Assembly: GCA_026120185.1 (NCBI GenBank)
Contig: JANUWF010001937.1
Location: 2,914,001 to 2,978,000, forward strand
Length of the DNA stretch: 64,000 nucleotides
Direction of reading: 5' to 3'
From: Voacanga thouarsii
Taxonomy: Eukaryota > Streptophyta > Magnoliopsida > Gentianales > Apocynaceae
Shown here: piece by piece, positions 11,503 to 23,489 of the stretch
How the letters are laid out: every line of letters begins with the position of its first letter
How positions within the stretch are numbered: the stretch's first letter is position 1
Made by a program: the position numbers and the translations under genes
Notes under the pieces: model-generated
What the model was told of the DNA's origin: nothing
Databases searched by the model: none
What the model saw: the letters and a program-made list of their open reading frames with translations, nothing else

Positions 11503-11880
11503 ATATATTAATATATTAATATATGTGAATATTAATGAATATTAATGCATATTCAAATGTATTAATACATAACCATATAGATTAATATATATATATATAT
11601 ATATATACACATATTCATATATATTAATAAATTATCATATATATTAATACATATACATAGTAATATTCATATATATATATATATATGTATATATATATGT
11701 ACGCATGTATCAAGGAATATGAATGTGTATGTATTAATATATACATATATTAATATACATGAATATTAATGTATATTCATATAGATTAATGAATATATAT
11801 TAATGAATATATATGAATATTAATGTATTAATACATACATTTATTAATGTATATGAATATGTAACTATATATATATATAT
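11301..11880. repeat. Compound TA/CA microsatellite and ATATTAATG-rich DNA
   Basis: Interrupted (TA)n, (CA)n and ATTAATATAT repeats. It ends in (AC)n, into which the hAT element at 11889 is inserted. No coding potential. Confidence 0.85.
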
Positions 11881-11908
11881 ACACACACTAGGGCTGTTCA
11901 AACGGTTA

Positions 11909-12060
11909 ACGGTTCGGTTTTCGGTTTTTTAAATCGGTTTTATTCGGTTTTTAATTTTTTTATTGTCAAACCGAACCGAACCGATTGAACAGCCAAACCG
12001 GGGACAACCGAACCGAACTATTTTCGGTTCGGTTCGGTTCGGTTCGGTCTATGACCGAAA
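11909..12060. repeat. Left subterminal GGTTC/CCGAA repeats of the hAT element
   Basis: Runs of CGGTT/TTCGG and, at 12023-12047, a tandem GGTTC array. The same motif crowds the right end (19436-19595). Subterminal motif clusters like these are typical transposase-binding regions in hAT elements; binding here is inference. Confidence 0.7.
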
Positions 12061-12297
12061 AATAAAAATCCTAACCCATTAAAAAAAAAGCCCAACAGAC
12101 ATCACTAAAATCCAAATCCAAATCCAATATAAAGTCCAAAATATTAAAAATGGCCCAATACACATTATTCAATCCAACTATTATAACTAATGAGTCCAAT
12201 ACCATTACATATACATTACAATTACATAGGCATAAAGAAAAATATTACACAACATCACAATTCACATGATTCACAGCAGCCCCTAACCCTCCAATTT

Positions 12298-12523
12298 TCA
12301 TCAATTGATCAGATTGCTCGAGGAGCCAAAGAACAAGTTGAAGCCAAAAGAAAGTCTGAAGAATCTGTCCTGAAAGAAAGAGCAAAGAAACTTAGATCAG
12401 CTGGAAAATACTCTTCTATTTTATCAGAGGCAATGCTGTATATGAAGCACAATAATTCTGCAAAAATTTGTTTCCAATTGTTGGCAAATATTCAAACCTT
12501 TACGCATGCATCTGCCCTTTGAA
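12298..12523 (+). other. Exon-like fragment of unknown origin inside hAT
   Basis: The plus strand reads openly as a highly charged, helix-like segment (QIARGAKEQVEAKRKSEES near the start, then KERAKKLRSAGKYSSIL, then MKHNNSAKICFQLLANI) before a stop at 12522. Codon use and lack of repeats are unlike the surrounding AT-rich DNA. It begins just after TTTTCATCAATTGATCAG, which could be a splice acceptor. I do not recognise the protein family. It may be a captured piece of a host gene or a diverged transposon gene. Confidence 0.4.
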
Positions 12524-12983
12524 GGCATCTTGAAGTGTAAAATTCATGGCTGAGACTCCAATTCCAAACAAACAAGACAAGCCTTAAATCAGTGCATATG
12601 TTCTAGTGGTCAATGGAATAGATGCATGCCATTTTATGACTTCATTTAATGGATTTTATTTACATTTGTGATTTGTTTTCAAGAAAAAACATGAACTACA
12701 GAGAGGGGCTGATTGATTTGTCACTTGTCAATAAGATCGGAGTGATCACCAAGTCATGAAATCAATGGTTATCTACTCTAGTCCTCTTTGCTTCATACTT
12801 ACGCTGCTAACACATACTCACCAACCCTTGGCCCCTTTCAATATCAGGCAAATTGCATACTAGTGATTCAACCAAATACAACCATTACAATAACACGTGA
12901 TGCACCAAATGTCTTTGATAAATCTGAGCTATTATATTTGCCAACAAGGGAACATACCTGCTTCTTCTCATTGTTCTCAACCC

Positions 12984-13052
12984 TGCAGAAGACAAGTACA
13001 CAAGACAGCTTTTATCTCTGCAGAAAATTGATGCTACAATAAATGATCTGAT
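12984..13052 (+). other. Second exon-like fragment with splice-like borders inside hAT
   Basis: A pyrimidine-rich tract ending TTCTCAACCCTGCAG (to 12983) is followed by about 70 bases open in the frame reading EDKYTRQLLSLQKIDATIND, ending at ATAAG|GTAGGC, a good splice donor. This is the arrangement of one internal exon. The protein is not recognised. With the fragment at 12298-12523 it suggests host gene sequence carried in the transposon. Confidence 0.4.
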
Positions 13053-13456
13053 AAGGTAGGCCTCCAAGACTTACATTCTGAAAAAAAAACAGGAAAACAA
13101 TCTTTAAGGAAATATTAACTATGAAACAGTAATCTCTGCCTGGACTTAAAGTGCTCAACATTAAAAGATTCAAGATTTAGCTTTCTAATTGAACTAATGA
13201 TAGAACTCTAGGGCTCAAAATTCCAATCATAGTAAAATGTGGGCTTCCATGATTGAACTTCTCGAACCAAACATCATGAAATTATCTCAATATTATCAGC
13301 AAGGCTTTTATGTTTGATGTGGGCTTTCAACATTGATCCCCACAAACAACAGTCACATGCAAGAAATGGAAAACAACAACTACCATCAACACCTGCACAA
13401 AATATGATGAAACCCCCCATCCAAGAACTACCATCAACCAATGACCCCACAAACAT

Positions 13457-14135
13457 AGAAGACTACAAATATAAGTGATCAAACATCCAAACATGATCCA
13501 AACATGACCAAACATCCAAACATATTTCTCAATGACTCCAAACATCCAAACATCCACATATTTCTCAATGACCCCACAAACATCCACATATTTCTCAATG
13601 ACTCCAAACATCCAAACATCCACATATTTCTCAATGACCCCACAAACATCTATATATTTCTCAGTGACTCCAAACATGACCAAACATCCAAACATACTAA
13701 AAGAAGACTACAAATATAAGTGATCAAACATCCAAACATCCAAACATATTTCTCAATGACTCCAAACATCCACATATTTCTCAATGACCCCACAAACATC
13801 CACATATTTCTCAATGACTCCAAACATCCAAACATCCACATATTTCTCAATGACCCCACAAACATCTATATATTTCTCAATGACTCCAAACATCCAAACA
13901 TGACCAAACATCCAAACATACTAAAAGAAGACTACAAATATAAGTGATCAAACATCCAAACATGATCCAAACATGACCAAACATCCAAACATATTTCTCA
14001 ATGACTCCAAACATCCAAACATCCACATATTTCTCAATGACCCCACAAACATCCACATATTTCTCAATGACTCCAAACATCTAAACATCCACATATTTCT
14101 CAATAACTCCACAAACATCAAAACATCATCCAAAC
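13457..14135. repeat. Two-period minisatellite (36 + 30 bp) with ~225-245-bp higher order
   Basis: Units beginning TTTCTCAATGAC alternate between about 36 and 30 bases (starts at 13524, 13561, 13591, 13627, 13657), one type containing CTCCAAACATCCAAACATCC and the other CCCCACAAACATCC. A longer block starting AGAAGACTACAAATATAAG recurs at 13457, 13702 and 13926, so the array is itself duplicated. Because the periods are multiples of three, long open frames appear on both strands; these are not genes. Confidence 0.9.
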
Positions 14136-14535
14136 ATTTAGAAATGAGACCATTCAAATTGCATCATATAAGTGTCAAAGGAAAAGTAAATCATTGAGAA
14201 GTAAGACAAATAATTATGTTATCCATTTCTCGCCTTGGACAAGTGGACATCAATTTATTTTCTTTACTTGGTTCCTCCCATTCAAAGCGAAGTCCCCCGA
14301 AAAATGCTCAAGTGTGAATTGAAGTTCTCAAGAGACAAATTTAACTAAAAATATGATACTTAGGCATGAATTTAAAGAAAAATAGCTTACTTGAATTCTC
14401 AATCGCTTCAATTCTCTTCAAAGATCAAGAATGGTTGATTCATGACCACATTTTGCAAATTCTACAAAAAGGAAATTAAATGAAAAGTTAGAAAACAAAT
14501 TAAGACATAAATAAATATCTACAAGTATTAAAAAG

Positions 14536-16649
14536 CTAAAATAGAACATGAAATAGATTACCATGATCCATTTTTTCAAGAATGTCAATGTCTTCTTCAA
14601 TATTAACCGGTTTTGCTTCATTACGCAACCAATCTTTGGCACACATAAGACATTGCACCATTCTTGGAGTCAAAGAGCTTCTAAACGTGTCAAGAACACG
14701 ACCTCCCATGCTAAAAGCTGACTCGGAAGCAACCGTAGAAACTGGAGCAGCCAATATGTCACGAGCCATTTGAGCAACAATAGGAAATCTTGGAGCATTA
14801 AGCTTCCACCACTTTAGAATATCAAAATCATCTTCATCCTTTTCCCTTTCTTCACTAAGAAACTTATCCAATTCACTTTTTGTATCAACTCCCCCACCCT
14901 CATTAAGAAACATATCATACTCACGCCTAGTGTCCACTTCTAAATTTCGCCTTTTTAATGATGGCTTCAATGAATATTGTGAATGCCGACTTGAAATTGA
15001 ACTAGAAGATGCACTTGATGATGACAAGTGGCAAGCAATGATCAACTTGAGAAACATTCATCGTCTTATATTCCTCAAAAAGCTCGTGAATACCTTCTTT
15101 CACCTTATCCCCAAGAGTAATATTATCCGGATACATCTTTTGAATCACCCACCCAACATAATGCAATTTAAATCGGGATCAAGAATAACCGCATAAAACA
15201 TGATGAAATTCATTTTCTCATGATTCCCCCAATACTTATTGTATTTATTTCTCATTCTTTTTGCCATTTGACTCAAACTCGCATCATCACTACATTCCCG
15301 TGTATTCAACAATTTAACCACATCACTAAGTTCATGAAGCACTTGATTTGAAGTCACATATAATGAACCGTAAATCCGCAATGTAAGTTCATAGAAGTGA
15401 CCCAAAAACTTTACAAAACGAGAAATATTATCCCAATCTTCCTCACTAGGTAGCCCACCATGATCAACCAGTAGATCAAATTTAAAATGTGGATCTAAAT
15501 CTTCAAATCTTTCAAAGGCTTTTGCAAGACTCAAAGCCGTATCTAACATCAAATAAGTCGAGTTCCATCTAGTGGGAACATCCAAACATAATAACCTCTT
15601 GCTTTCTATCTTTTCCATTTCAACACACTCCTTAAACTTTTTCAACCTACTCGGAGATTGCCTTATATATCTAATAGCTGCTCGAACACGAGTAATGGAA
15701 GGACAAATCTCTTTTAAACCATCGTAAACAACAAGATTTATTATGTGTGCTATACACCTCACATGAAGATACTTTCCCCCAAGCAAATTAGTACTCCAAT
15801 TAGAAAATCTTTTCTTCAAATAACTAACAGCAACATCATTAGAACTCGCATTATCAACAGTAATTGCAAACACATTTTCAATCCCCCACCAAGTAAGCAT
15901 TTTTCCACCCCTTTTCCAATCGCCTCACCTTTATGACTCGTCTATTGGACAAAAATTTAGAATCCTTTTATGCAATACCCAATCATCATCTATAAAATGA
16001 GCAAGTGAGACACATATAATTAATTTGCTGTTCGTAAGTCCATGAATCGATGGTAAGACAAATTCTCTTAGATGAATGTCTCAAAAAACCCTTCAATTTT
16101 GTCTTTTCTTCCAAATAGATATCATAACAATCCCTTGTAATGGTAGTTCTAGATGGAATTTGGAAAGATGGGCAAGCAACGGACATGAAATGCCTAAATC
16201 CTTCTTTTTCAACAAATGAAAATGGTTGCTCATCCACAATAATCATATATGCACATGCCTTTCTAGTATCGCTTGATTAAACCTCCAAGTAACAACTCGA
16301 ACCGACCTTACCACCATGTGCAAGTGAGTGTGGTTGTTGTTTTAGTTGGGTTGCATGAGCCTCATTATTGTATGGATTTTTCAAACAGCTTTTCATTTTG
16401 ATTTTTCAATGAAGTAGTACCATTTATGCTAGGATCAGCTGCATAAGAAAGACTGCAATAATTGCACCTTGCTTTTTTTTCTCCATCTTCAGTTGTATAT
16501 TTAGTAAAATGTGACCACACAATTGATCGTGGTGCTATTTCCCTTTTCTTCTTAGAACTTCGTTGGTTGCTTGAAGTATTAGACCCTTCATGACTTGCTG
16601 GATTATCTTGTGAATTACTCCTATGGATACTATCTGCTTGATCTGACAT
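14536..16649 (-). pseudogene. hAT transposase pseudogene (zf-BED, DUF4413, hAT dimerisation)
   Basis: Reads right to left from an ATG at 16649. A BED-type zinc finger comes first (WSHFTKYTTEDGEKKARCNYC), but its second half is lost to a small indel near 16385. Then a segment with TIDSWT near 16075 (first acidic catalytic position), VDNASSND near 15855 (second Asp), CIAHIINLVV (C-x2-H), and PTRWNSTYLML, all hallmarks of plant hAT transposases. The C-terminal dimerisation domain at 14590-14860 has WWKLNAPRFPIVAQMARDIL and STVASESAFSMGGRV (the catalytic Glu lies in VASESAFS). Frameshifts or stops near 16385, 15985, 15920 and 15145 break the frame. A full protein of this type is about 650-700 residues. 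It resembles the ZBED/RICESLEEPER-DAYSLEEPER group; not functional here. Confidence 0.92.
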
Positions 16650-19040
16650 TCTACAACTAAAAATGTAAATAAACTTAGAAGCTGTAAGTAAAAAATGTAA
16701 ATGATAATCACTAGGCAAATTTTTCAAAGGATCAAGTTCACAAGACAACAAGAGATGGGATGCTAAGATAAATAATGATTAACCAATCCTAACTCAAATA
16801 ATTCAAGGGGATTTGAAATTCTAGGACTTCATCCCACCAATCTCAAGAGTTATGATATGAAAACCTAATACAAATGAAAGATGCAAGCTAAGAATTCGCA
16901 TAATTAGCCAGTCGAAGAGCATTTTAATTTAACCCAAAGACTTAATGGTTTAGGCATAATGCAACTCAGCTCCGCAAAATATTTCTCTTGAGTTGATATA
17001 AAGTCATAAAAAAAGGACATGTCAAATCTTAAAGCTGCCTAGAAAAGGAGATAAGAACAGCTTTATAAACTCAAGATATCAACTTAATTAGAAGGTACGT
17101 AACACTTGTTTTAAACTTGTAGAAATTGACTTAAAACCAAGAAAAGGAGTAGCACTAAATACTAATATATAATAAGAAGAATGGAATGTTTAAGAAGTTT
17201 GTTAGAGAAAAAAGACTTGTTTAGTATCAATATATTTATCCTTGTGTTTGATTAGGCTTAATCAATTAAGTAGCATAGTAATATCTATAGAGAATTATAT
17301 ACTAATTTAACGACTTGTGAGAATGATGATAAGGTTAATACAAAAATCTACATCCCAACTAACTATAATGTGTTAAATTTACCCAAATAAGCATAATAAC
17401 ATCCAGATTTTCCCTAAAAAAGAAGCTGGATTAATCAGCATGGTTTTTTCCAACTAGGTGCTAATTAGTTGAGGTAATTAATGAAAATATGAGAATAACA
17501 AGAAAGTGGATTCTCTCAGTAAACGAGACCAAATCATTTGTGAAAAGACTAAAACAAATACATTTTGCTGGTGGGCCATTTAGATATGGGATGTGAATCT
17601 CAGAGTTTATGCAGTGATCACTTTCATAGAAGAAATGAAATGATGTTGTCCCTTGTTCCTTTTATATGCTAAGAAGAAACCACTATAGATGAGAAATTCA
17701 TGCTTGGAGATCTAATTTCTGCAAACAAAAGAAATAAAAGATGTTGATTTGGAAGAAAATCTTCTTCACTCTACATCAAATTCTTAATATCATTTTTCTT
17801 TGGGGATTTAGCCCTTCATAGCAATCAATAGCTACCAACAAAAGTGATTGATCATACCTAAAGCTACTGATGAAACCACATTGTGGAAATACTGAAATCA
17901 CATTGCAAGGTGACAACGAACCCCTTAAAATTTCACTGAAATATCCTTATCTTTTGTTTCTTTGTAGCTAGTTCATACTTCATACTCTGCTATTAACATA
18001 ATTCTATCCAAAAAACTATCTCAAATTATTAAAATCCAAACCTTCATGTCTGTCCACTTCATCCAAACACAACCAAATAAAACTGCAGACGAACTTGGAT
18101 ATTGAAGGCATTAGTAACCCTACCTAAGACAAACAAGAAGTTCTATTTTAACAAAATCCGACTGTAAAAGTTGAGAGCCCACCAAAAATCTAATGCTTCA
18201 GTGCGGACATTTCATACAACTTCACAAGCAAACAACACCACAAGTAACCATAACAATTTAGACAATCCTAGCCCATTACAGTATATTTAAGAATATCCAA
18301 ACCTTGAGCTTAATTAGGAAAGCAGATGCAATATTTATATGACCCTCCCTATAGACACAAAGCACGGCAAAAGCTCAATAGATGGAATTCTGAATCCAAG
18401 CAGCTACAGCATGAAGTGGGAAAGAGAAGGAGGGGGGGGGGGGGGACACACAAAGGAAGCAATTTTGTCCCGAAAACTATCCAAAAAACATAATTCTATC
18501 CAAAAAACTATCTCAAATTATAAAAATCCTAACCTTCATGTCTGTCCACTTCATCCAAACACAACCAAATAAAACCAGCCAAAGTGTATTTTTTGTGGGA
18601 AAAAAAAAAGGTAAACTGATTTCCTCACTACTCAGAATCTTCACAGAGTAAGTAAACTCGCAAGCAAACAGAAATTCACAAATGCCTCCCACAAGGGCCA
18701 CAACCACAATTACACGTTACATTTATATACATATAGCAAGAATAGATAGAAGAGCAGCTACAGAGCTTACCTGATGATCAATCAAAGAGTAGAAACATCA
18801 GAGTCACCGTTGTGGCCGTGGCGTTGATTGAAGTAATCACCAACATATTAAAGTAAAAAGGGGAAAAAAATCAAGATCCATTGATAACAACAGCTAAGAG
18901 TAGAACTTGAACAAACCATAGAATTTGCAAAAATGGTAAACAATCATTGAGAATCCACAAAATAAAATAAAAACAGAGCAAAAATCTTGTGGTGCTGCAA
19001 ACTGTTGAAGAGCAGAGACGAGAAGAGTGGCTTACCCCAC
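16650..19040 (-). other. Leader and intron-like upstream part of the hAT transposase gene
   Basis: No coding frame is recognised. An 88-bp direct repeat (17996-18083 and 18488-18575) and a run of 14 G (18432-18445) lie here. Given the minus-strand transposase ahead and the right terminus behind, this is probably the 5' untranslated region with one or more introns. Confidence 0.4.
17996..18575. repeat. 88-bp direct repeat pair inside hAT
   Basis: Copies at 17996-18083 and 18488-18575 begin ACATAATTCTATCCAAAAAA and end CCAAATAAAAC, with only a few differences. They are separated by about 400 bp that includes the G-run. This is a local segmental duplication within the transposon. Confidence 0.9.
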
Positions 19041-19360
19041 TGATTCACTGAACACCAGTCTGGCAGGCGGCAGCGGCACTGCGGCAGTCCTTACACTGAA
19101 AGAAAGGGATGGAGTGGAGGACCGAAGGTGAAAGGGATATCAAGGAGAGTGAAATGGAGTCGATGGAGGTTAGATTGGACAGTGAAATGGAGTCAATGGA
19201 GGTCGTTGGACAGTGAAAGAGGGAAGCAAAGCTCCGAAAGGGAAGGCAGTTGGGAGGAGAGGAGGAGGAGTTGGCGCTTGGCGGGTGGCGCACTGGCGGC
19301 ACAGACGCACGTCGCGCAGAGACAGAATCGGGACGGCTCGGGAGAGGGAGTGAAATGAAA
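19041..19360 (-). promoter_or_regulatory. GC-rich region just inside the hAT right end, probable promoter or leader
   Basis: Markedly more GC-rich than the rest of the window (for example GGCGGCACAGACGCACGTCGCG near 19293-19314), immediately inside the end from which the minus-strand transposase would be transcribed. Open frames here on both strands show no protein similarity I recognise. Promoter role is inferred from position. Confidence 0.35.
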
Positions 19361-19435
19361 GAGAGGTGTTTTAGCTTTTAGGGTTTCCATTTCAGATTTC
19401 ACATTAAAACAATATTTTTTTTTTAAAATTCATAT

Positions 19436-19595
19436 TTCGGTTTTTCGATTCGGTTGAATTAAAATTCAACCGAACCGAAAACCGAACCGAAATAAAAACC
19501 CTCTTCTGCAACCGAACCGAACCGAACCGTTTTCCTCAAAAACCGAACCGAAATCATATATTCGGTTCGGTTCGGTTCGGAAAATCGGTTTGGAC
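19436..19595. repeat. Right subterminal GGTTC/CCGAA repeats of the hAT element
   Basis: Several blocks of AACCGAACCGAA and TTCGGTTCGG in both orientations, mirroring the left end. They can fold back on each other. Confidence 0.75.
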
Positions 19596-19622
19596 CGTAT
19601 TTTGAACAGCCCTAACACACAC

Positions 19623-22600
19623 ACACACAAAGATAGACATATTAAATTAATGATCTAACCATTAGACACGTGCTACAATTACTATAAAAATAGTACTATG
19701 ACCAAAATTGAAGGTAATCGGATATGTTTTGCCGCATAATTTAGTATAATCTCTGTAAAAATACTCGGAACCTAAAGTATTTATAAAGATAGACTTATCA
19801 AATTAACAATCCAAATGCTAGATTTGGTAAAATTACTAAAAAAACGTATTATAACCATATTTGAAGATAATCATTTTTTTTTACTACATAACGTAGTATA
19901 ATATCTATAAAAATGTCCAAAAGCTAACACATTTACTAAGATATATATATCAAATTAATAATTCAACCGTTAGATTGGATAAAATGATTTTAAAAAAGTG
20001 TTATGACCAAATTTAAAGGTAATCAGATATATTTTGCAATATAATCTAGAATAATCTATATAAAATTGTCAAAAACCTAACACATTTACAAAGATAGGCA
20101 TATTAAATTAATTATCCATCCATTATATGTGTTAAAATTAATAGAAAAATGTACTAATGATCAAATTTGAAGGTAACTGGATATATTTTTGCCATATAAT
20201 ATAGTATAATCTCTATAAAAATGCAAGAAACCTAAAACATTTACAAAAATTGACATATCAAATTAATAATCCAACTGTTAGATTTGTTAAAACTACCCTT
20301 ATACCAAATTTGATGGTACTCAAATATATTTTGCCACATCATCTAGAAAACTCTATAAAAAATACCCAACACTTACAAAGATAGGTATATCGAATAAATG
20401 ATTCAACCATTACATTTAATAAAATCACTAAAAAATGTATTATGAGCAAATTTAAATGTAATTGGATATGTTTTGCCATAAAATCTAGCATATTCTCTAT
20501 AAAATGTCCAAAATCTAAAATATTTATAAAGATAGACATATCAAATTAATAATCCAACTGCTATATTTGATAAATTACTAAAAAAAAGTATTATGATCAA
20601 ATTTAAAGATAATCGGATATGTTTTGTCACGTAATCTAGCATAATATATATAAAACTTTCTAAAATCTAACATATTTACAAAGATACACAGATCAAAATA
20701 ACGATCTAATCGTTAGATTTGATAAATCACTTAAAAAAGTATTATAGTCAAAATTTAAAGGTAATCGGACATGTTTTGCCACAGAATCTAGCATGATCTT
20801 TATAAAAATACAAAAAACCTAACACATTTACAAAGATAGACATATCAAATTAACAATCCAACTGTTAGATTTGATAAAATGAATAAAAAAAAGGAATTAC
20901 AACCAAATTTAAAGATAATCAAATATGTCTTGTCATAAATTTACTATAATCTCTATAAAAAAAAAAATTCAAAACCTAATGCAGTAAATTTGATAGATAT
21001 ATCAAATTAACAATCCAACTATTATATGTGTTAACTTACTAAAAAAAAAAGTAATATAATCAAATTTGAAGGAAACCAAAGGTATTTTGCTATATAACTA
21101 ACATAATGTCTATAAAAATTCTTGAAACTTAACGCATTTACAAAGATATGCATACCAAATTAATGATTTAACTACTAGATTTGTTACAATTACTAAAAGA
21201 CGTATTATGACCTAATTTGATGGTTATTAGATATTTTTTGTTACATCATCTCGCATAATCTCTATAAAAATATTGAAAACCAAACACATATACAAAGATA
21301 GGAATATCAAATTATTGATCCAACTGTTAAATTTGATAAATTCCTTAAAAATTGTATTATGACTAAATCTAAAGGTAATCAAATATATTTTGCCATACAA
21401 TCAAGTATAATTTCTACAAAAATATCCAAACCAAATACATTTACACATATAGGCATATCCAATTAATGATCTAACCATTAGATTTAATAAAATCACTGAA
21501 AAATATTATAATCCAATTTAACAATAATCAGATATATTTTGTGACATAATCTCTATAAAAAAATGCCCAAACCTAGCACAATTTCAAACATAGGCATATC
21601 AATTTAATGATCTAACTGTCAGATTTGATAAAATCACTAAAAAATATGACTACATTTAAGGGTAATGAATATGTTTTACCACATAATCTAAATTAATCTC
21701 TATAAAAAATCCCAAAACCTAGCACTTTTGTAAAGATAGACATATTAAATTAACGATCTAACTATTATATTTAATAAAATCACTAATAAAGTATTATGAT
21801 CGAGTTTAAAGATATTCAGATATATTTTGTCACATAATCTAATATAATCTCTATAAAAATGCACAAAACCTAAACAATTAATGAAGATAGATATATCAAA
21901 TTAACAATCAATCCATCTGATGTGCTAAAATTACTAAAAAAGAACTATGATCAAGTTTGAAGGTAATCGGATATATTTTGCTACATAATCTATATGAAAA
22001 TGCTCGAAAACTAATTCATTTACAAATATAGGCAAATCAAATTAACGATCCAACCGTTCGATTTGTTAAAATTATTAAAAAGCATATTATAATCAAATTT
22101 GACGATAATCAGATTATCTTTTGCCACCTCATCTAGCATAATCTTTTTAAAAATGCCTAAAACCTTACATATTTACAAATATAAGCATATCAAATTAATG
22201 ATCCAACCATTATATTTGATAAAATCACTAAAAAAAATTATTATGACCCAATTTAAAGGTAATCGGATATATTTTGCCACAATCTAGAATAATCTCTATA
22301 AAAATGGACAAAACCTACTGCATTAACGAAGATAGGCTTATCAAATTAATGATCTAACCGATAGATTTAATAAAATTATGAAGAAAAATATTATGACCAA
22401 ATTTAAAGGTAATTGGATATGTTTTGCCACATAACCTAGAATAATTTCTATAAAAATGCCCAAAATATAATACATTTACAAAGGTAGGTATATTAAATTA
22501 ACGATTCAACCGTTAGATTTAACAAAATTGCCATTAAAAAAAATATTATGACTAAATTTAAAGATAATAGGATATGTTTTGTCACATAATCTAGCATAAT

Positions 22601-22740
22601 CTTTATAAAAATACCTATAACCTAACATATTTACATAGGCATATAAAAAAAATTTATTATGACTAAATTTGAAGATAATTGGATATGTTTTGCCACATAA
22701 TCTAGCTTAATCTCTATACAACAACCTAGAATCTAATGCA
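19623..22740 (+). repeat. About 20 tandem copies of a ~152-bp AT-rich satellite
   Basis: The phrase (C/T)ATATCAAATTAA(T/C)GATCCAACCGTTAG recurs with spacing near 152 (for example about 19640, 19796, 19947, 20101, 20253, 20538, 20691, 20843 ... 22339, 22491); a few units are 133-144 long. Each unit also carries GGTAATCGGATATGTTTTGCCAC and ATAATCTCTATAAAAATGCC. Copies are diverged. The last units after 22600 are truncated. No open reading frame of note. Confidence 0.92.
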
Positions 22741-22744
22741 TTTA

Positions 22745-23085
22745 CAAATACTTTAAAATTTAGGGACTATTTTGTAAAATTTTTGGGATTGTATGTTAAA
22801 TTTTCTAAAATTTAATGACCAATTTATAAATTTTTGGTGATAATTTTATAATTTTACAAAATTTAAGGGCCAATTTGTAAAATTTTAGGGTCATGTTTTA
22901 TATATTTAAACATTTAAAGACCAATTTGTAAAATTTTTTGAGGTCATATTGTAAACATTTTAAAATTTTGGGACCAATTCACAAATTTTTTAGGTCATTT
23001 TATGATTATAAATTTAAAGACGAATTTATAAATTTTTTTGGGGTCATGTTTTAAATATTTAAAAATTTAAAGATGAGTATTTCGT
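22745..23085 (+). repeat. About six copies of the ~51-bp AT-rich repeat
   Basis: Units of about 51 bases built as AAAATTTAGGGACCAATTTGTAAA then TTTTTTGGGGTCAT. Same family and orientation as 11103-11300. Together with the 152-bp array this was one composite block before the hAT insertion. Confidence 0.8.
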
Positions 23086-23489
23086 AGGAAATAAGAATTT
23101 GTCGTTAAAAGTATAGTTAATAATGATAAAAGTTAATATTTTTATCTAGGAAATGAATTTCGTTGCTAATGATGTATTATTAGTAAGGAAAATTTAGTTA
23201 CGAAATGAATTTTCGTCTCTGATATTGCTTTATTAGCAAGAAAACTAAATTTTCCTCGCTAATTCCTTACTAATACACTTATTTCACATTCCTTACTAAT
23301 ACACTTATTTCACAGCTAAAACCATCACATTTAGCTACAAAATAAGAATTTTGTTGCTGAAGGTCTTAATCGGTAGCAACAAACAGTTTTTGTCCCTGAA
23401 AAAAAATTTTCCTCACTAAAGGATACTTTTACTGACAAATTTTTTTTCCATACTAAAGTTTTGTCCTAATGTATCATTTTCTTGTAGTG
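23086..23489 (-). mobile_element. CACTA (En/Spm) transposon terminus, partner end not found
   Basis: The minus strand starts at 23489 with CACTACAAGAAAA, the classic plant CACTA terminal repeat, followed by subterminal motifs of the type TTAGCGACGAAAATT and its complement. A 26-bp tandem duplication (TTCCTTACTAATACACTTAT...) lies at 23263-23313. Beyond 23489 a gypsy gag-protease remnant resumes directly, so this end is a true insertion edge. I could not find the opposite end; the tandem repeats to the left may lie inside the same element. Confidence 0.75.

Larger units (their letters stand above)
11889..19614 (-). mobile_element. 7.7-kb hAT transposon with TIRs and 8-bp target duplication
   Basis: Ends are perfect 14-bp inverted repeats: TAGGGCTGTTCAAA at 11889-11902 and its complement at 19601-19614. 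Flanking ACACACAC at 11881-11888 and 19615-19622 fits the 8-bp duplication of hAT elements, though both lie in (AC)n sequence, so the duplication is weak evidence by itself. Subterminal arrays of GGTTC/CCGAA occupy 11909-12060 and 19436-19595. Inside, from left to right, are exon-like fragments, a minisatellite, a decayed transposase on the minus strand, and a long leader. The element is unable to move by itself because its transposase is broken, but its ends look usable. Confidence 0.9.

Noticed and set aside
11351..11545. Tyr-Ile-His-rich frame
   Set aside because: Reading of TA/CA microsatellite.
13327..14197. Several overlapping open frames of 60-120 codons on both strands (repeats such as IHIFLNDPTN and VIEKYVDV)
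   Set aside because: They are readings of the minisatellite, whose periods are multiples of three; no domain and no codon signal.
19623..22740. Regularly spaced repeats considered as a CRISPR-like array
   Set aside because: Units are contiguous, ~152 bp, fully repetitive without unique spacers; it is a plant satellite.
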